Positions 8,131 to 16,841 of a DNA stretch of 64,000 nt are shown in pieces. Made by a program: the position numbers and the translations under genes. Below the pieces are notes generated by a model. It was not told the DNA's origin. It saw only the letters and a program-made list of their open reading frames with translations, and searched no databases. Source of the stretch: Pseudorhizobium endolithicum (lineage in GTDB: Bacteria; Pseudomonadota; Alphaproteobacteria; Rhizobiales; Rhizobiaceae); the NCBI RefSeq assembly GCF_902153245.2, contig NZ_CABFWF030000012.1:126501-190500 (forward strand). Direction: 5' to 3'. The first letter of the stretch is position 1, and every line of letters starts with the position of its first letter.

Positions 8131-9318
8131 ATGTCTATGCCCGCCTTCAATCCTCTCGTAGAAAGACTTGCTCCGCCGCCAGTTCCATCCGTCTTCGCCT
8201 GGGGCAGGTCGTATGACGGCTCGCGCGGACCGCTGATCGACCTGTCGCAAGCCGTTCCAGGCTATCCGCCACATCCTCACATGCTGTCCCTGCTGGGCGA
8301 GATGGCTTCATCGACCGCCTATTGCGGCTACGGGCCGATCGAAGGCGATTCCGGCCTTCGCAGCGCCTATGCCGCGCATGTGAGCCAGATTTATGGTGTC
8401 GCGCTAACGCCCGATAACATGCACATCACCTCGGGCTGCAACGAAGCGTTCGTCAGCGCGATCATGGCAGTGGCCGGCCCCGGCCAGACTGTACTCATGA
8501 CCAATCCCTTCTATTTCAACCACGACACCACGCTGGCGATGATGGGCGTGAAGATGCGGACCGTCTCCTGCCATCCGGAGGACGGCTTCGTTCCGCGGGT
8601 GGAAGCCCTCGCCGCTGCCGTCACGGCAGAGGTCCGGGCCCTGGCGCTGGTGTCGCCGAACAATCCGACCGGCGCCGTTTATCCGCCGGATCTGCTGCTG
8701 CGGATTTTCGAACTCTGCCGCGACAAGGACATCTGGCTGATCCTCGACGAGACCTACCGCGATTTCCTGCCGGAGGCCGGCCGGCCTCCGCACGGTCTCT
8801 TTGCGCAGAAGGGCTGGCAGGACCGGCTGATCGGTCTCTACAGCTTTTCGAAATCCTTCTGCATTCCCGGCCATCGGCTCGGAGCCATTACGGCCGGCCC
8901 CAAAGTCGTCGAACAGGTCGCCAAGGTTATGGACAACCTGCAGATCTGTGCTCCCCGTGCGGCTCAGGCCGCCGTCGCCAAGGCTCTCCCGCTGCTTGCG
9001 GACTGGCGCGAGGAGAACCGCCGGGAGATCGTGCGCCGTGCGGAGGCGTTGAAAGCCGTTATGGCGACGGTGCCGGACTGGCGGGTGGATGCGGTCGGAG
9101 CCTATTTTGCCTTCGTCCGCCATCCGTTCCAGTCGCTGGAATCCGCTGCGGTGGCCGAGCGTCTTGCGAAGCAGGCAGGGATCCTCTGCATTCCCGGAGA
9201 CTATTTCGGGGAAGGCCAGCAGCACTACCTGCGCTTCGCCTTCGCCAATGCCGACGTGGGCACCATCATGACGCTCGGGGATCGGCTTCGGGAGTTCGAT
9301 AGCCTTCGTTCCGAATAA
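8131..9318 (+). CDS. PLP-dependent aminotransferase (class I/II)
   Basis: Fold-type I aminotransferase of 395 residues. It has the substrate/cofactor motifs SPNNPTGAVYP, ILDETYRDF and YSFSKSFCIPGHRLG, in which the lysine forms the Schiff base with pyridoxal phosphate. The C-terminal arginine region is HYLRFAFAN. Substrate specificity cannot be read from the sequence. It diverges from the molybdoenzyme gene, and the two starts are about 100 bases apart. ATG codons at 8131 and 8137 are both possible, since GGA at 8128-8130 is better spaced for the second. It is unrelated in detail to the second aminotransferase at 10674-11873. Confidence 0.86.
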   Translation: MSMPAFNPLVERLAPPPVPSVFAWGRSYDGSRGPLIDLSQAVPGYPPHPHMLSLLGEMASSTAYCGYGPIEGDSGLRSAYAAHVSQIYGVALTPDNMHITSGCNEAFVSAIMAVAGPGQTVLMTNPFYFNHDTTLAMMGVKMRTVSCHPEDGFVPRVEALAAAVTAEVRALALVSPNNPTGAVYPPDLLLRIFELCRDKDIWLILDETYRDFLPEAGRPPHGLFAQKGWQDRLIGLYSFSKSFCIPGHRLGAITAGPKVVEQVAKVMDNLQICAPRAAQAAVAKALPLLADWREENRREIVRRAEALKAVMATVPDWRVDAVGAYFAFVRHPFQSLESAAVAERLAKQAGILCIPGDYFGEGQQHYLRFAFANADVGTIMTLGDRLREFDSLRSE

Positions 9319-9377
9319 TCCTGTTTAGTTCTCCTAAGGCTGCTATATGCGTCCGATCCGAAACATCGGCTCATGAC

Positions 9378-10667
9378 ATGGCACAGAGATCAGGCAGCGC
9401 CGACCTTCCCCTTCACGGCGGACGAGTGCCACCGTGGCTCGGCCAGCGAATGACGCGTCTCGGTGCGTTGATCACCGAGGCGATCGTTCACCACTACGGG
9501 CGTGACGAGTTCCTGCGGCGCATGGCGCATCCGTTCTGGTTCCAGTCGTTCGGTGCCGTCATGGGGATGGACTGGCATTCATCCGGCATCACCACGAGCG
9601 TCATCGGGTCGCTCAAACGCGGCCTGGCACCGCTCTCGCGGGAACTCGGCATCCATGTCTGCGGCGGGCGCGGCCAGCATTCCCGCAAGACGCCGGAGGA
9701 ACTGGCGGCGATCAGCAACCGCGTCGGCATCGACGGCGGTGCCCTGGCCGGCACGAGCCGGCTGGTGGCGAAGGTCGACAGCGCCGCTGTCCAGGACGGC
9801 TTCGATCTCTACCTGCACGGCTTCATCGTCACCGACGACGGCAAGTGGGTGGTGGTGCAGCAGGGCATGAACGGCGACAGGCGCCAGGCCCGTCGTTACC
9901 ATTGGCTGTCGGAAGGCCTGGAGGGCTTTCTTGATTCTCCCCACGCCGCGATCGAAGGGCGGGGGCAGGGGGAGATCATCAACCTGGCGGACCACCGGGC
10001 GCACGCCTCCCGCTCCGTTCAACTCGACCTGCTCGCCTCGCTCGGCCCCGACAGGATCGTCTCCGAGGTGATTGCGCTGGAAGGTCGCGGACCGGTGGAG
10101 CGGGCTCAGCCCATGCTGCCGCATCTGGTCATGCCCGCGCATCACGACGTGCGGGAAAGCGACGTGAACATGAAGCGCCTTCACGGAACCCTGGCGGCCG
10201 CCGCAGACAGGGGACCGGCGGATTTCGAGCAATTGCTCCTGGTACCCGGAGTGGGCGCCCGCACGGTCAAGGCGCTCGCCATGGTGGCGGAGGTCGTGCA
10301 CGGTGCGCCGTGTCGTTTTTCCGATCCGGCGCGTTTCTCACTCGCCCACGGCGGAAAGGACCGCCATCCTTTCCCGGTGCCCCTCCAGGTCTATGACGAG
10401 ACGATCAGGGTGATGAAGTCGGCGGTCGGCAAGGGCAGGCTTGGGCGGGAGGAGGAACTGCAGGCACTCAAACGCCTCGACGACCAGGCGCGCCAACTGG
10501 AACGCTATGCGACGGGGCCCGATCTCAAAGAGATCGTCGCAGGCGAGTTTCGTGCCTCGCCAGCCCTCGGCGGACGCAGCGTGTTCGGCTGGGAAACTTC
10601 ATCCGGGCCGGAGGGCGCCGGAGGCGGTAACGGTGGCCGTCGCCGATCCTCCTCCAGCCGGCCGTAG
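9378..10667 (+). CDS. DUF763 domain-containing protein
   Basis: DUF763 family protein of 429 residues, recognised from the N-terminal GSADLPLHGGRVPPWL block, the SFGAVMGMDWHSSGITTS segment and HVCGGRGQHSRKTPEEL. A helix-hairpin-helix-like stretch, FEQLLLVPGVGARTVKAL, lies at about residues 277-294. This suggests nucleic-acid contact, but the family has no established function. The basic, serine-rich C-terminus looks disordered. It stands alone, 59 bases after the aminotransferase gene, and is convergent with the next one. The family is patchily shared between archaea and bacteria, so transfer is possible. Confidence 0.82.
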   Translation: MAQRSGSADLPLHGGRVPPWLGQRMTRLGALITEAIVHHYGRDEFLRRMAHPFWFQSFGAVMGMDWHSSGITTSVIGSLKRGLAPLSRELGIHVCGGRGQHSRKTPEELAAISNRVGIDGGALAGTSRLVAKVDSAAVQDGFDLYLHGFIVTDDGKWVVVQQGMNGDRRQARRYHWLSEGLEGFLDSPHAAIEGRGQGEIINLADHRAHASRSVQLDLLASLGPDRIVSEVIALEGRGPVERAQPMLPHLVMPAHHDVRESDVNMKRLHGTLAAAADRGPADFEQLLLVPGVGARTVKALAMVAEVVHGAPCRFSDPARFSLAHGGKDRHPFPVPLQVYDETIRVMKSAVGKGRLGREEELQALKRLDDQARQLERYATGPDLKEIVAGEFRASPALGGRSVFGWETSSGPEGAGGGNGGRRRSSSSRP

Positions 10668-10673
10668 ATCCGA

Positions 10674-11873
10674 TCAGGCGGTGGCGCGCCGGCCGGCGGG
10701 CGCCGTCAGTCGGTGAGCCAGATCGGAGATGCGCTTCATCGCCACGAGAAGGACGTCGTCCGGCACCGTCAGGGATATGCGAAGAAAGCCGCTCGCCTGC
10801 TCTCCGAATGACACTCCCGGCATTACCGCGACCTTCTCCTGGCGAAGCAGTTCCCATGCGAAGTCCAGGCCGGTCAGGCCGGTGGCGGAGACGTCGAGCA
10901 GGATGAACATGCCGCCTTCCGGCAGCATAGGCCTCACCAGATTATCGCCTGCCAAGGCCTCCTCCGCGAGGACGGCGCGACGGCGGTAGTTCGCACGCAT
11001 CGTCGGAGCCATGTGGAAGTCGCGGGAGAGCGCCAACGCCGTCATGTCAGCGATGAAGGGTTGCACTCCGAACAGCATGGTTTCGGAGACCGGCAGCAAT
11101 CTGCGGCAGAATTCGGCAGGACCGGCCGCCCAGCCGCTGCGGAAGCCGGGGGCGGCATGGGATTTCGAAATGGAGGAAACCACGATCGTCCGTTCCGCCA
11201 GTTCCGGCATGTCGAACGGAGACGCGAAGGTGACGTTGTCGAACACGAGTTGTTCGTAGACCTCGTCGCAGACGATCCAGAGGTCGTGCCTGCGGCAAAC
11301 TTCGCCGATAGCGGCAATCTCCTCGGCCGTCAGAACGGCGCCCGTGGGATTGTGGGGGGTGTTCAGCATGACGACGCGCGATTGCGGCGTCACGGCACGC
11401 TCGAGGTCGTCTGCCTGCATGTGGAACCGCTTCTCCGGACGCAACGGAACCATTACCGGATGCGCGCCGGTGGACGAGATGACGCCTTCATAGGTGGCAT
11501 AGAGGGGATCGCCGACGAGAACCGCATCGCCCGTTTCCACAAGTCCCGTCATCACGGCATAAAGGGCCGTCTGCGTACCGGGAAAGCAGAGGAAATTCTC
11601 TTCCGTCACACCCTGTCGGCGGGCAGAATACTTCTCCACGAGCGCCTTGAGCACGGATGCCTCGCCTCGTCCGTTCGAATACTTGATCCGGCCGGAATGC
11701 ATGGATCGCGCGGCTTCATCCAGCAGGGCCTTATCGGGAGCGACATCCGGCTCGCCGATGGTGAGCTCGATGATGTCTGCCCCCTCCTCCTTCATCCGGC
11801 GGGCGGCGATATGGACGGCCCAGCGGCCGGAGCCGAGATCTGCCAGTCGGTCGGTGATGGAGGCATAACGCAT
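10674..11873 (-). CDS. PLP-dependent aminotransferase (AspC/AlaT-like)
   Basis: Fold-type I aminotransferase of 399 residues. Motifs are LNTPHNPTGAVLTAEE, IVCDEVYEQLVFD and the Schiff-base site SSISKSHAAPGFRSGW. The N-terminal DIIELTIGEPDVAPDK matches aspartate/alanine aminotransferase-like enzymes. The ATG at 11873 is chosen because AAAGGA lies six bases upstream; an upstream extension would run into the TetR stop region. It follows the TetR gene by 25 bases in the same direction, so the two are probably co-transcribed, and MFS-TetR-aminotransferase may form one unit. The amino donor and acceptor are not determinable. Confidence 0.87.
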   Translation of the reverse strand: MRYASITDRLADLGSGRWAVHIAARRMKEEGADIIELTIGEPDVAPDKALLDEAARSMHSGRIKYSNGRGEASVLKALVEKYSARRQGVTEENFLCFPGTQTALYAVMTGLVETGDAVLVGDPLYATYEGVISSTGAHPVMVPLRPEKRFHMQADDLERAVTPQSRVVMLNTPHNPTGAVLTAEEIAAIGEVCRRHDLWIVCDEVYEQLVFDNVTFASPFDMPELAERTIVVSSISKSHAAPGFRSGWAAGPAEFCRRLLPVSETMLFGVQPFIADMTALALSRDFHMAPTMRANYRRRAVLAEEALAGDNLVRPMLPEGGMFILLDVSATGLTGLDFAWELLRQEKVAVMPGVSFGEQASGFLRISLTVPDDVLLVAMKRISDLAHRLTAPAGRRATA

Positions 11874-11898
11874 GTCTGGTCCTTTGCTGGTCACAATC

Positions 11899-12528
11899 TT
11901 AAGACAGTTCACCCCGGGAAAGCCTCAGCAGTGCTTCTACGGAAATGATGGCTGTTTCTGCGATTTCCTGATCCTTGAACATGTCCGGCGCAAGGGTGCC
12001 TTCGAGCCACAGTCCGTCGATCAGGCCGTTGAGCGCGATCGCTTGAAAACGGCATTCCCGCGAAGGCACCTGTCGGCCGCATTCCCGGAAGAAGTCCATC
12101 AACAGTTTCTCGGTCTCGCCGAGGAAGGTCAGGTAGCTTTCCCGGTGGATGGCTGCGAATGCGGGATCAAGCGGTATGTGGCTGATGAAGGCTGCCCACA
12201 GGGACAGCGTCCGGCTGTCGGTGACCGGGGGCGTGACGTTGGCGACGATGAAGCGCCGAAGCCGGGTGCGGGCATCGGTTCCCTCGGCGGCCGATGTCGT
12301 CGTCTCGGTAATCCCGCTCATCAACTGCCGGTAGGCCGCCTGCAGCATCTGATCCTTCGTGTTGAAGTAGTGGCGAATCAGGCCCGGCGTCACGCCGGCG
12401 CGTGCGGCGATCTCGCGGACGGTGGCACCCTGGATGCCGGCCTCGGCGATGCAGTCGAGGGTTGCGGCGATCAGTTCCTCACGGCGCTCCGTCTCGCTGG
12501 CACGGTGGTAACTGCGGCGCGTGTTCAT
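11899..12528 (-). CDS. TetR/AcrR-family regulator with BetI-like C-terminal domain
   Basis: TetR-type repressor of 209 residues. The helix-turn-helix ATVREIAARAGVTPGLIRHY is at about residues 34-53. The C-terminal ligand domain resembles the BetI_C group (SLWAAFISHIPLDPAFAAIH). The start at 12528 follows AAGGACAG; the longer in-frame reading to 12669 would enter the MFS gene and lacks a ribosome site. It lies between an MFS transporter upstream and an aminotransferase downstream on the same strand, so it probably regulates one or both. Despite the domain likeness there are no bet genes nearby, so betaine is not implied. Confidence 0.86.
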   Translation of the reverse strand: MNTRRSYHRASETERREELIAATLDCIAEAGIQGATVREIAARAGVTPGLIRHYFNTKDQMLQAAYRQLMSGITETTTSAAEGTDARTRLRRFIVANVTPPVTDSRTLSLWAAFISHIPLDPAFAAIHRESYLTFLGETEKLLMDFFRECGRQVPSRECRFQAIALNGLIDGLWLEGTLAPDMFKDQEIAETAIISVEALLRLSRGELS

Positions 12529-12655
12529 TCTGTCCTTGCTGGATATGCTGCGATCTGCGGGATGCGAGCGTCCGCCGCATTGCCTTTCATTCCGCTTTCC
12601 GTCTGTTGTTATACGTCCGGATAACAACTTGCAAGCCGCCAGTATGTTCGCTGCA

Positions 12656-13897
12656 TCAGCGGCGGCCATCGGCCAATTTCGCTGCCGCGGGAAGGCGGCG
12701 CAACCGCAGCATTGCGGCAGCGCCGACGAAAGGGCCGATAGCGAGGATCGAAAAGGTCCACTGCCAACCGCCCAGCACTTGCGCCAACCGTGGCAGTATC
12801 CATATCATTGCGATCGTGAGGGCAAACCCCATGCCCATCTGGAGGGAGAGTGCCGTGCCGATATAATTGCGATCGGCAAGTTCGGTGACCGCAGCGGAGA
12901 ACTGGGCGGAATCACCGATGATGGTAACGCCCCAGATGATGACGAGGAGCACCAGAAGCCATGGCGGACCCTCGAAAACAAAGCCGATCAACAGGGCGCA
13001 GGTTCCCGAGACGATCATCATGCCCGCGGTTGTAGCCGTGCGTCCGATCCGGTCGGACAGGATACCGCCTGCGAGGCAGCCGGCCACGCCGATGGCCACT
13101 GCCGCGAAGGTGAGAAGCGAGGCCTGCGCAGCCGTGCCATAGCTGCCGGCCTCAAAGGCGGCGGTAATATAGGCGAGCAGCCAGGCCCACATCGCATAGA
13201 GCTCCCACATATGCCCTAGATAGCCGATATTCACGAGGGCGACGTTACGATCCCGAAGTACCCGCCCGATCTGCCGTGGGTCGAACACCGCCTTGCCATA
13301 GGGGAACGGGCCTTCACGCACGCATACGAGGAAGATGAGCATGCTGCCGAAGGCGGCCGCGCTGGACAGGATGACGACCTGCTGCCATGCGACTCCGGCC
13401 ATGACGCCACGGAACAGGTGCGGCATGGATGAACCGGCCGTTATCGCGCCGATGACACCGGCGAAGGCAAGGCCGCGGCCCTGGACGAACCAGGTCGATA
13501 CGAGCTTCAGGGCCGATGGATAGACACCTGCGAGGGCAAAGCCCGTCATCACCCGGCACAGGACGGCCCATGCAGGTCCCGGTTCCAGCAGCAGGAGGCC
13601 GTTCGAGACAGCCGCGAGTGCGGATGAACCGGCCATCAGCCGGTTCATCCGGATCAGGTCCGGCAGGTTGAACAGGCTTGCGAGCAGCGCTCCCAGAACA
13701 AAGCCGATCTGGACGCCGTTGGTGAGCCAGGCCGCTGCTGCCGGCGAAAGGCCCCATGCCCGGCTGAGATCGGGGGCGATTGCGGTTGCGGAGAACCATG
13801 TGGAAAAAGACAGAACGACTGCAAGGCAGAGTATCGTGAAGGTCGTCCACTTTCCAAGGGTTTCGCTTTCCAGCGAGGGAGTCGATTCCGCCGCCAA
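12656..13897 (-). CDS. MFS transporter
   Basis: Major facilitator superfamily permease of 413 residues with about 12 hydrophobic segments. The loop 2-3 motif is degenerate (NLPDLIRMNRLM), and a clearer repeat lies in the second half (GGILSDRIGRTATT). The substrate is unknown. It is 127 bases upstream of the TetR gene on the same strand. The upstream gap to the DUF2474 stop (13898-14069) contains small GC-rich stem-loops but no open frame with a ribosome site. A glutamate- or sugar-like substrate cannot be argued from sequence alone. Confidence 0.85.
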   Translation of the reverse strand: MAAESTPSLESETLGKWTTFTILCLAVVLSFSTWFSATAIAPDLSRAWGLSPAAAAWLTNGVQIGFVLGALLASLFNLPDLIRMNRLMAGSSALAAVSNGLLLLEPGPAWAVLCRVMTGFALAGVYPSALKLVSTWFVQGRGLAFAGVIGAITAGSSMPHLFRGVMAGVAWQQVVILSSAAAFGSMLIFLVCVREGPFPYGKAVFDPRQIGRVLRDRNVALVNIGYLGHMWELYAMWAWLLAYITAAFEAGSYGTAAQASLLTFAAVAIGVAGCLAGGILSDRIGRTATTAGMMIVSGTCALLIGFVFEGPPWLLVLLVIIWGVTIIGDSAQFSAAVTELADRNYIGTALSLQMGMGFALTIAMIWILPRLAQVLGGWQWTFSILAIGPFVGAAAMLRLRRLPAAAKLADGRR

Positions 13898-14069
13898 TCC
13901 TCAGTCCTCCAGCCGGGCGTGCAGCTACGGTCCGGTCACGGACTGCTGCACTCCTCTCCTGGCTCAACTGTATCTTCCCTGCCGATGACGTCCAGCCCAC
14001 TTCGGGCCGGAGCGTCCCGAACGGGGGCACGCATCCGTCCGGCGGCGCATCGACGTCGGGGGAAGCTCT

Positions 14070-14183
14070 CTAGCCGCCGAGCCAGAACTTGATGATCAAG
14101 CCCAGGACACCCACGGCTAGGACGCCTGCCAGCCATAGTCCGACAAACCAGAATATCCGGCGCAAGGTGCCCGGCTCGGCCAT
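14070..14183 (-). CDS. DUF2474 microprotein of CIO-type bd oxidase
   Basis: Small open frame of 37 residues, beginning MAEPGTLRRIFWFVG and ending LIIKFWLGG, with one hydrophobic segment (residues 11-32). It fits the DUF2474 family, which sits directly after cydB in cyanide-insensitive bd oxidase operons and plays the part CydX plays in E. coli. Its ATG overlaps the cydB TGA by one base (TGATG), so it is translationally coupled to cydB. It is short enough to be missed by automated gene callers. Confidence 0.85.
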   Translation of the reverse strand: MAEPGTLRRIFWFVGLWLAGVLAVGVLGLIIKFWLGG

Positions 14184-15187
14184 CAGTGATATCCTTCTTC
14201 CGGATCCACCTTGCCGCGGAACACCCAATAGGCATAGCCGGTGTAAGCGAGGATCAGCGGGACGAGAATCAGGGCGCCGACGAGAAGGAAGGCGAGGCTT
14301 TCATCCGGCGCTGCGGCGTCCCAAATCGTGACCGAGGTGGGGACGATATAGGGATAGAAGCTGATGCCGATGCCCGCATAGCCGAGCACGAAGAGCCCGA
14401 GCGAGGCGAGAAAGGGCCGGCTGTCGTGCTGGGTCCGCAGGCCGTTGACCAACGCAAGGAAACAGCCGGCTACCAGCACCGGGACGATGATGCTGAAGGC
14501 GGCCGTCGGCCAGCCGAACCAGCGCTGCAGATAGGTCGGCTCCAGGAACGGCGTCCAGAGGCTGACGACGCCCATGGCAACCAGTGTCCCGAGCGCCGCG
14601 CTGTAGGCGTACCGCCTGGCCCGTTCGGCAAGTTCTCCGGTGGTTTTCATGACGAGCCAGGTTGCGCCCAGCAGGGCGTAGCCCACCAGGATGGCTAGCC
14701 CCGTGGCAAGGGAAAAGGGAGTGAGCCAGTCCCACCATCCCCCGGCATAGGCCCGGTTCTCCACCGGAATGCCCTGAACCAGGGCGCCGAGCGCGACGCC
14801 CTGGGCGAAAGCTGCGACCATCGAGCCGCCGGCGAACGCCCAGTTCCAGAGATACTCGCCCCTCGTGGTGCGCCAGCGGTACTCGAAAGCGACCCCCCGG
14901 AAGATCAGGCCGAGCAGCATTGCGATGATCGGGGCGTAAAGCGCCGGCAGGATCGTTGCATAGGCCAGAGGGAAAACGGCCAGAAGCCCGCCGCCGCCCA
15001 GCACCAGCCACGTTTCGTTGCCGTCCCAGACGGGCGCGACGCTGTTCATCATCACGTCCTTCTCGCGCTTTTCTGAGAAGAAGGGGAACAGGATGCCGAC
15101 GCCGAGATCAAAGCCGTCCAGGATCACATAGGCGAGGACGGCGAAGGCGATGATCGCGGCCCAGATGAAAGCGAGATCAAGTTCCAT
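14183..15187 (-). CDS. cydB: Cytochrome bd ubiquinol oxidase subunit II
   Basis: Subunit II of the bd-type quinol oxidase, 334 residues and about eight to nine membrane segments. The family signature is near the N-terminus (YVILDGFDLGVGILFPF, then APVWDGNETWLVLGGG). The ATG at 15187 (MELDLAFIW) is preferred to 15196. It lies inside the last codons of cydA, an 11-base overlap that points to translational coupling. It is transcribed after cydA and before the DUF2474 microprotein. Confidence 0.95.
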   Translation of the reverse strand: MELDLAFIWAAIIAFAVLAYVILDGFDLGVGILFPFFSEKREKDVMMNSVAPVWDGNETWLVLGGGGLLAVFPLAYATILPALYAPIIAMLLGLIFRGVAFEYRWRTTRGEYLWNWAFAGGSMVAAFAQGVALGALVQGIPVENRAYAGGWWDWLTPFSLATGLAILVGYALLGATWLVMKTTGELAERARRYAYSAALGTLVAMGVVSLWTPFLEPTYLQRWFGWPTAAFSIIVPVLVAGCFLALVNGLRTQHDSRPFLASLGLFVLGYAGIGISFYPYIVPTSVTIWDAAAPDESLAFLLVGALILVPLILAYTGYAYWVFRGKVDPEEGYH

Positions 15188-16592
15188 GGCGGGCACCTTC
15201 GTGTTTGGTGGCCTGCGGGGCAGGGGTAATGCCGGCGGTCCTGATCGGGCCCTCGTCCAGATCTCCCATGGGATCGCGGGGCAGGCGTGACATGAGGCGA
15301 AGGAGGTAGAATGTCCCTGCGCCGAAGATCAGGAAATAGACGATGATGAATGCGACCAGCGACGCGCCGACGGCCGGTGCTGAGATGGGAGATACGGAAT
15401 CCGCCGTCAGCAGATGGCCGTAGATCGTGAAGGGCTGCCGCCCGACCTCCGTTGTGATCCATCCCGCAAGGACAGCCACGAAGCCGGCCGGGCCCATGAC
15501 GATCGCCACCCTATGCAACCACTCGTTCCGGTAAAGCGTGCCGCGCCAGCGGCAATAGAGGCTCCAGACCCCGAGACCCAGCATGGAGAAGCCGATCAGG
15601 ATCATGACGCGGAACGACCAGAAGACGATTGGGACCGGCGGGTGCAGTTCCTCCGGCACCGTGTCCAAGCCGGCCAACGGTGCGTTGCGATCGTGCTTCA
15701 GGATCAGGCTGGAAAGTTTCGGGATTTCGATCGCATAGTCGATCCGCTTCTCCTCGGGGTTCGGGAGCCCGAACAGGATGAGGGGCGCTCCATCGGAGTG
15801 GCTTTCGTAGTGCCCCTCCATGGCCATGACCTTCACCGGCTGGTGTTCGAGCGTGTTGAGACCGTGCATATCCCCGGCGACGATCTGGATCGGGGCCACC
15901 AATGTGAGCATCCACATCGCCATCGAGAACATCGTGCCGGCCCGCAGCGGAGAGGTGCGGCGGAGAAGATGCAAAGCGCCGACGGCTCCGACCACGAGGG
16001 CAGTGGTCAGGTAGGCGGCGAGGACCATGTGCACCAGCCGGTAGGGGAAGGAGGGATTGAAGATCACCGCCCACCAGTCCGCCGGCACGAACTGGCCAAC
16101 CTCGTTGATGGCGAAACCGGTGGGCGTCTGCATCCAGGAGTTCACCGCCAGGATCCATGTTGCGGACATCAGCGTGCCGAAAGCGACCATAAGGGTGGCG
16201 AAGAAATGCAGGCTTGGGCCGACGCGGTTTCGCCCGAACAGCATCACGCCCAGAAAGCCTGCTTCCAGGAAGAAGGCGGACAGCACCTCGTAGCCCATCA
16301 GCGGTCCGATCACCGGGCCGGCCTTGTCGGAGAACACGCTCCAGTTCGTTCCGAACTGATAGGACATGACGATGCCGGACACGACGCCCATGCCGAAGGT
16401 GACCGCAAAGATCGTCTTCCAGAAGTCGAACAATTCCAGATAGACGTCCTGCTTCGTTCGCAGCCATAGCGCTTCGAGAACCGCCAGATAGCTCGCCAGT
16501 CCGATCGAGAATGCGGGAAAGATGATGTGGAACGACACGGTGAAGGCAAACTGGAACCGGGCCAGAAGCGTGGCGTCGAAGTTCTCGAACAT
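15177..16592 (-). CDS. cydA: Cytochrome bd ubiquinol oxidase subunit I (CIO type)
   Basis: Heme-carrying subunit I, about 471 residues. It has FTVSFHIIFPAFSIGLASYL near the N-terminus, which carries the heme ligand histidine, then GYEVLSAFFLEAGFLG and AGWITTEVGRQPFTIYG. The length and short Q-loop place it with cyanide-insensitive oxidases (CioA) rather than E. coli CydA (522 residues). Together with CydB it oxidises quinol and reduces oxygen at low oxygen or under respiratory inhibition. The start at 16592 (MFENFDATLLARFQ) fits the family; 16601 is an alternative with GAGAGAGG adjacent. No FNR box of full consensus was seen upstream. Confidence 0.93.
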   Translation of the reverse strand: MFENFDATLLARFQFAFTVSFHIIFPAFSIGLASYLAVLEALWLRTKQDVYLELFDFWKTIFAVTFGMGVVSGIVMSYQFGTNWSVFSDKAGPVIGPLMGYEVLSAFFLEAGFLGVMLFGRNRVGPSLHFFATLMVAFGTLMSATWILAVNSWMQTPTGFAINEVGQFVPADWWAVIFNPSFPYRLVHMVLAAYLTTALVVGAVGALHLLRRTSPLRAGTMFSMAMWMLTLVAPIQIVAGDMHGLNTLEHQPVKVMAMEGHYESHSDGAPLILFGLPNPEEKRIDYAIEIPKLSSLILKHDRNAPLAGLDTVPEELHPPVPIVFWSFRVMILIGFSMLGLGVWSLYCRWRGTLYRNEWLHRVAIVMGPAGFVAVLAGWITTEVGRQPFTIYGHLLTADSVSPISAPAVGASLVAFIIVYFLIFGAGTFYLLRLMSRLPRDPMGDLDEGPIRTAGITPAPQATKHEGARHGT

Positions 16593-16700
16593 CGCGTCCA
16601 TTCCTCTCTCTTCTCGGGCGGTCGTAGAGACACGGAGGAAGATGGGTTAGGACGGACCAACGTCAATGAAGACAGATTGTCCCACTTAGAACCCCGATGC

Positions 16701-16728
16701 AAAAAAGAAGCGCCTCCTGAGGAGGCGC
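16701..16728 (-). terminator. Rho-independent terminator on the minus strand
   Basis: Perfect 8-bp G-C-rich stem (GCGCCTCC / GGAGGCGC, loop of three, 16710-16728), followed on the minus strand by TTCTTTTTT (16709-16701). It faces toward cydA but lies upstream of the cydA start, and no minus-strand gene ends here. It therefore most likely ends the predicted sRNA. Confidence 0.75.
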
Positions 16729-16785
16729 CGAGGTGGGGAGGGTACTTATGACGCTGTCGGCTGCCCTGACGAGGCATTCGACGAG
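16701..16785 (-). ncRNA. Candidate small RNA with anti-Shine-Dalgarno motif
   Basis: A minus-strand transcript is predicted from three aligned signals. There is an EcfG-type promoter at 16791-16815, then about 85 bases containing the C-rich string ACCCTCCCCACCTC (complement of 16730-16743), then a Rho-independent terminator at 16701-16728. No minus-strand open frame with a ribosome site lies in this interval. Stress-induced alphaproteobacterial sRNAs with CCUCCUCCC-like motifs (the alpha-r14 / cuckoo RNA group) share this plan. Membership in that group is inference. It would end 109 bases before the cydA start. Confidence 0.5.
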
Positions 16786-16790
16786 GCCTC

Positions 16791-16815
16791 AACCCGGCGG
16801 CTGTCGAATTGTTCC
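16791..16815 (-). promoter_or_regulatory. EcfG/RpoE2-type promoter, minus strand (sRNA)
   Basis: On the minus strand GGAAC (16815-16811) is followed after 18 bases by TT (16792-16791) in a GGTT context. It is divergent from the matching plus-strand site at 16842-16866. The predicted start is near 16785. Confidence 0.55.
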
Positions 16816-16841
16816 CGGTCGATCCTCCACATTTTTCCTGC

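Noticed and set aside
13898-14069. Possible gene in the gap between the MFS gene and DUF2474
   Set aside because: Only short frames without ribosome sites; small GC-rich stems (for example GTCCG-GTCA-CGGAC) are visible but no clear terminator or RNA.
16640-16665. FNR/FixK-like box before cydA (TTGAC-N4-GTCC on the minus strand)
   Set aside because: The second half-site is wrong (GTCC instead of GTCAA), so it is not called.
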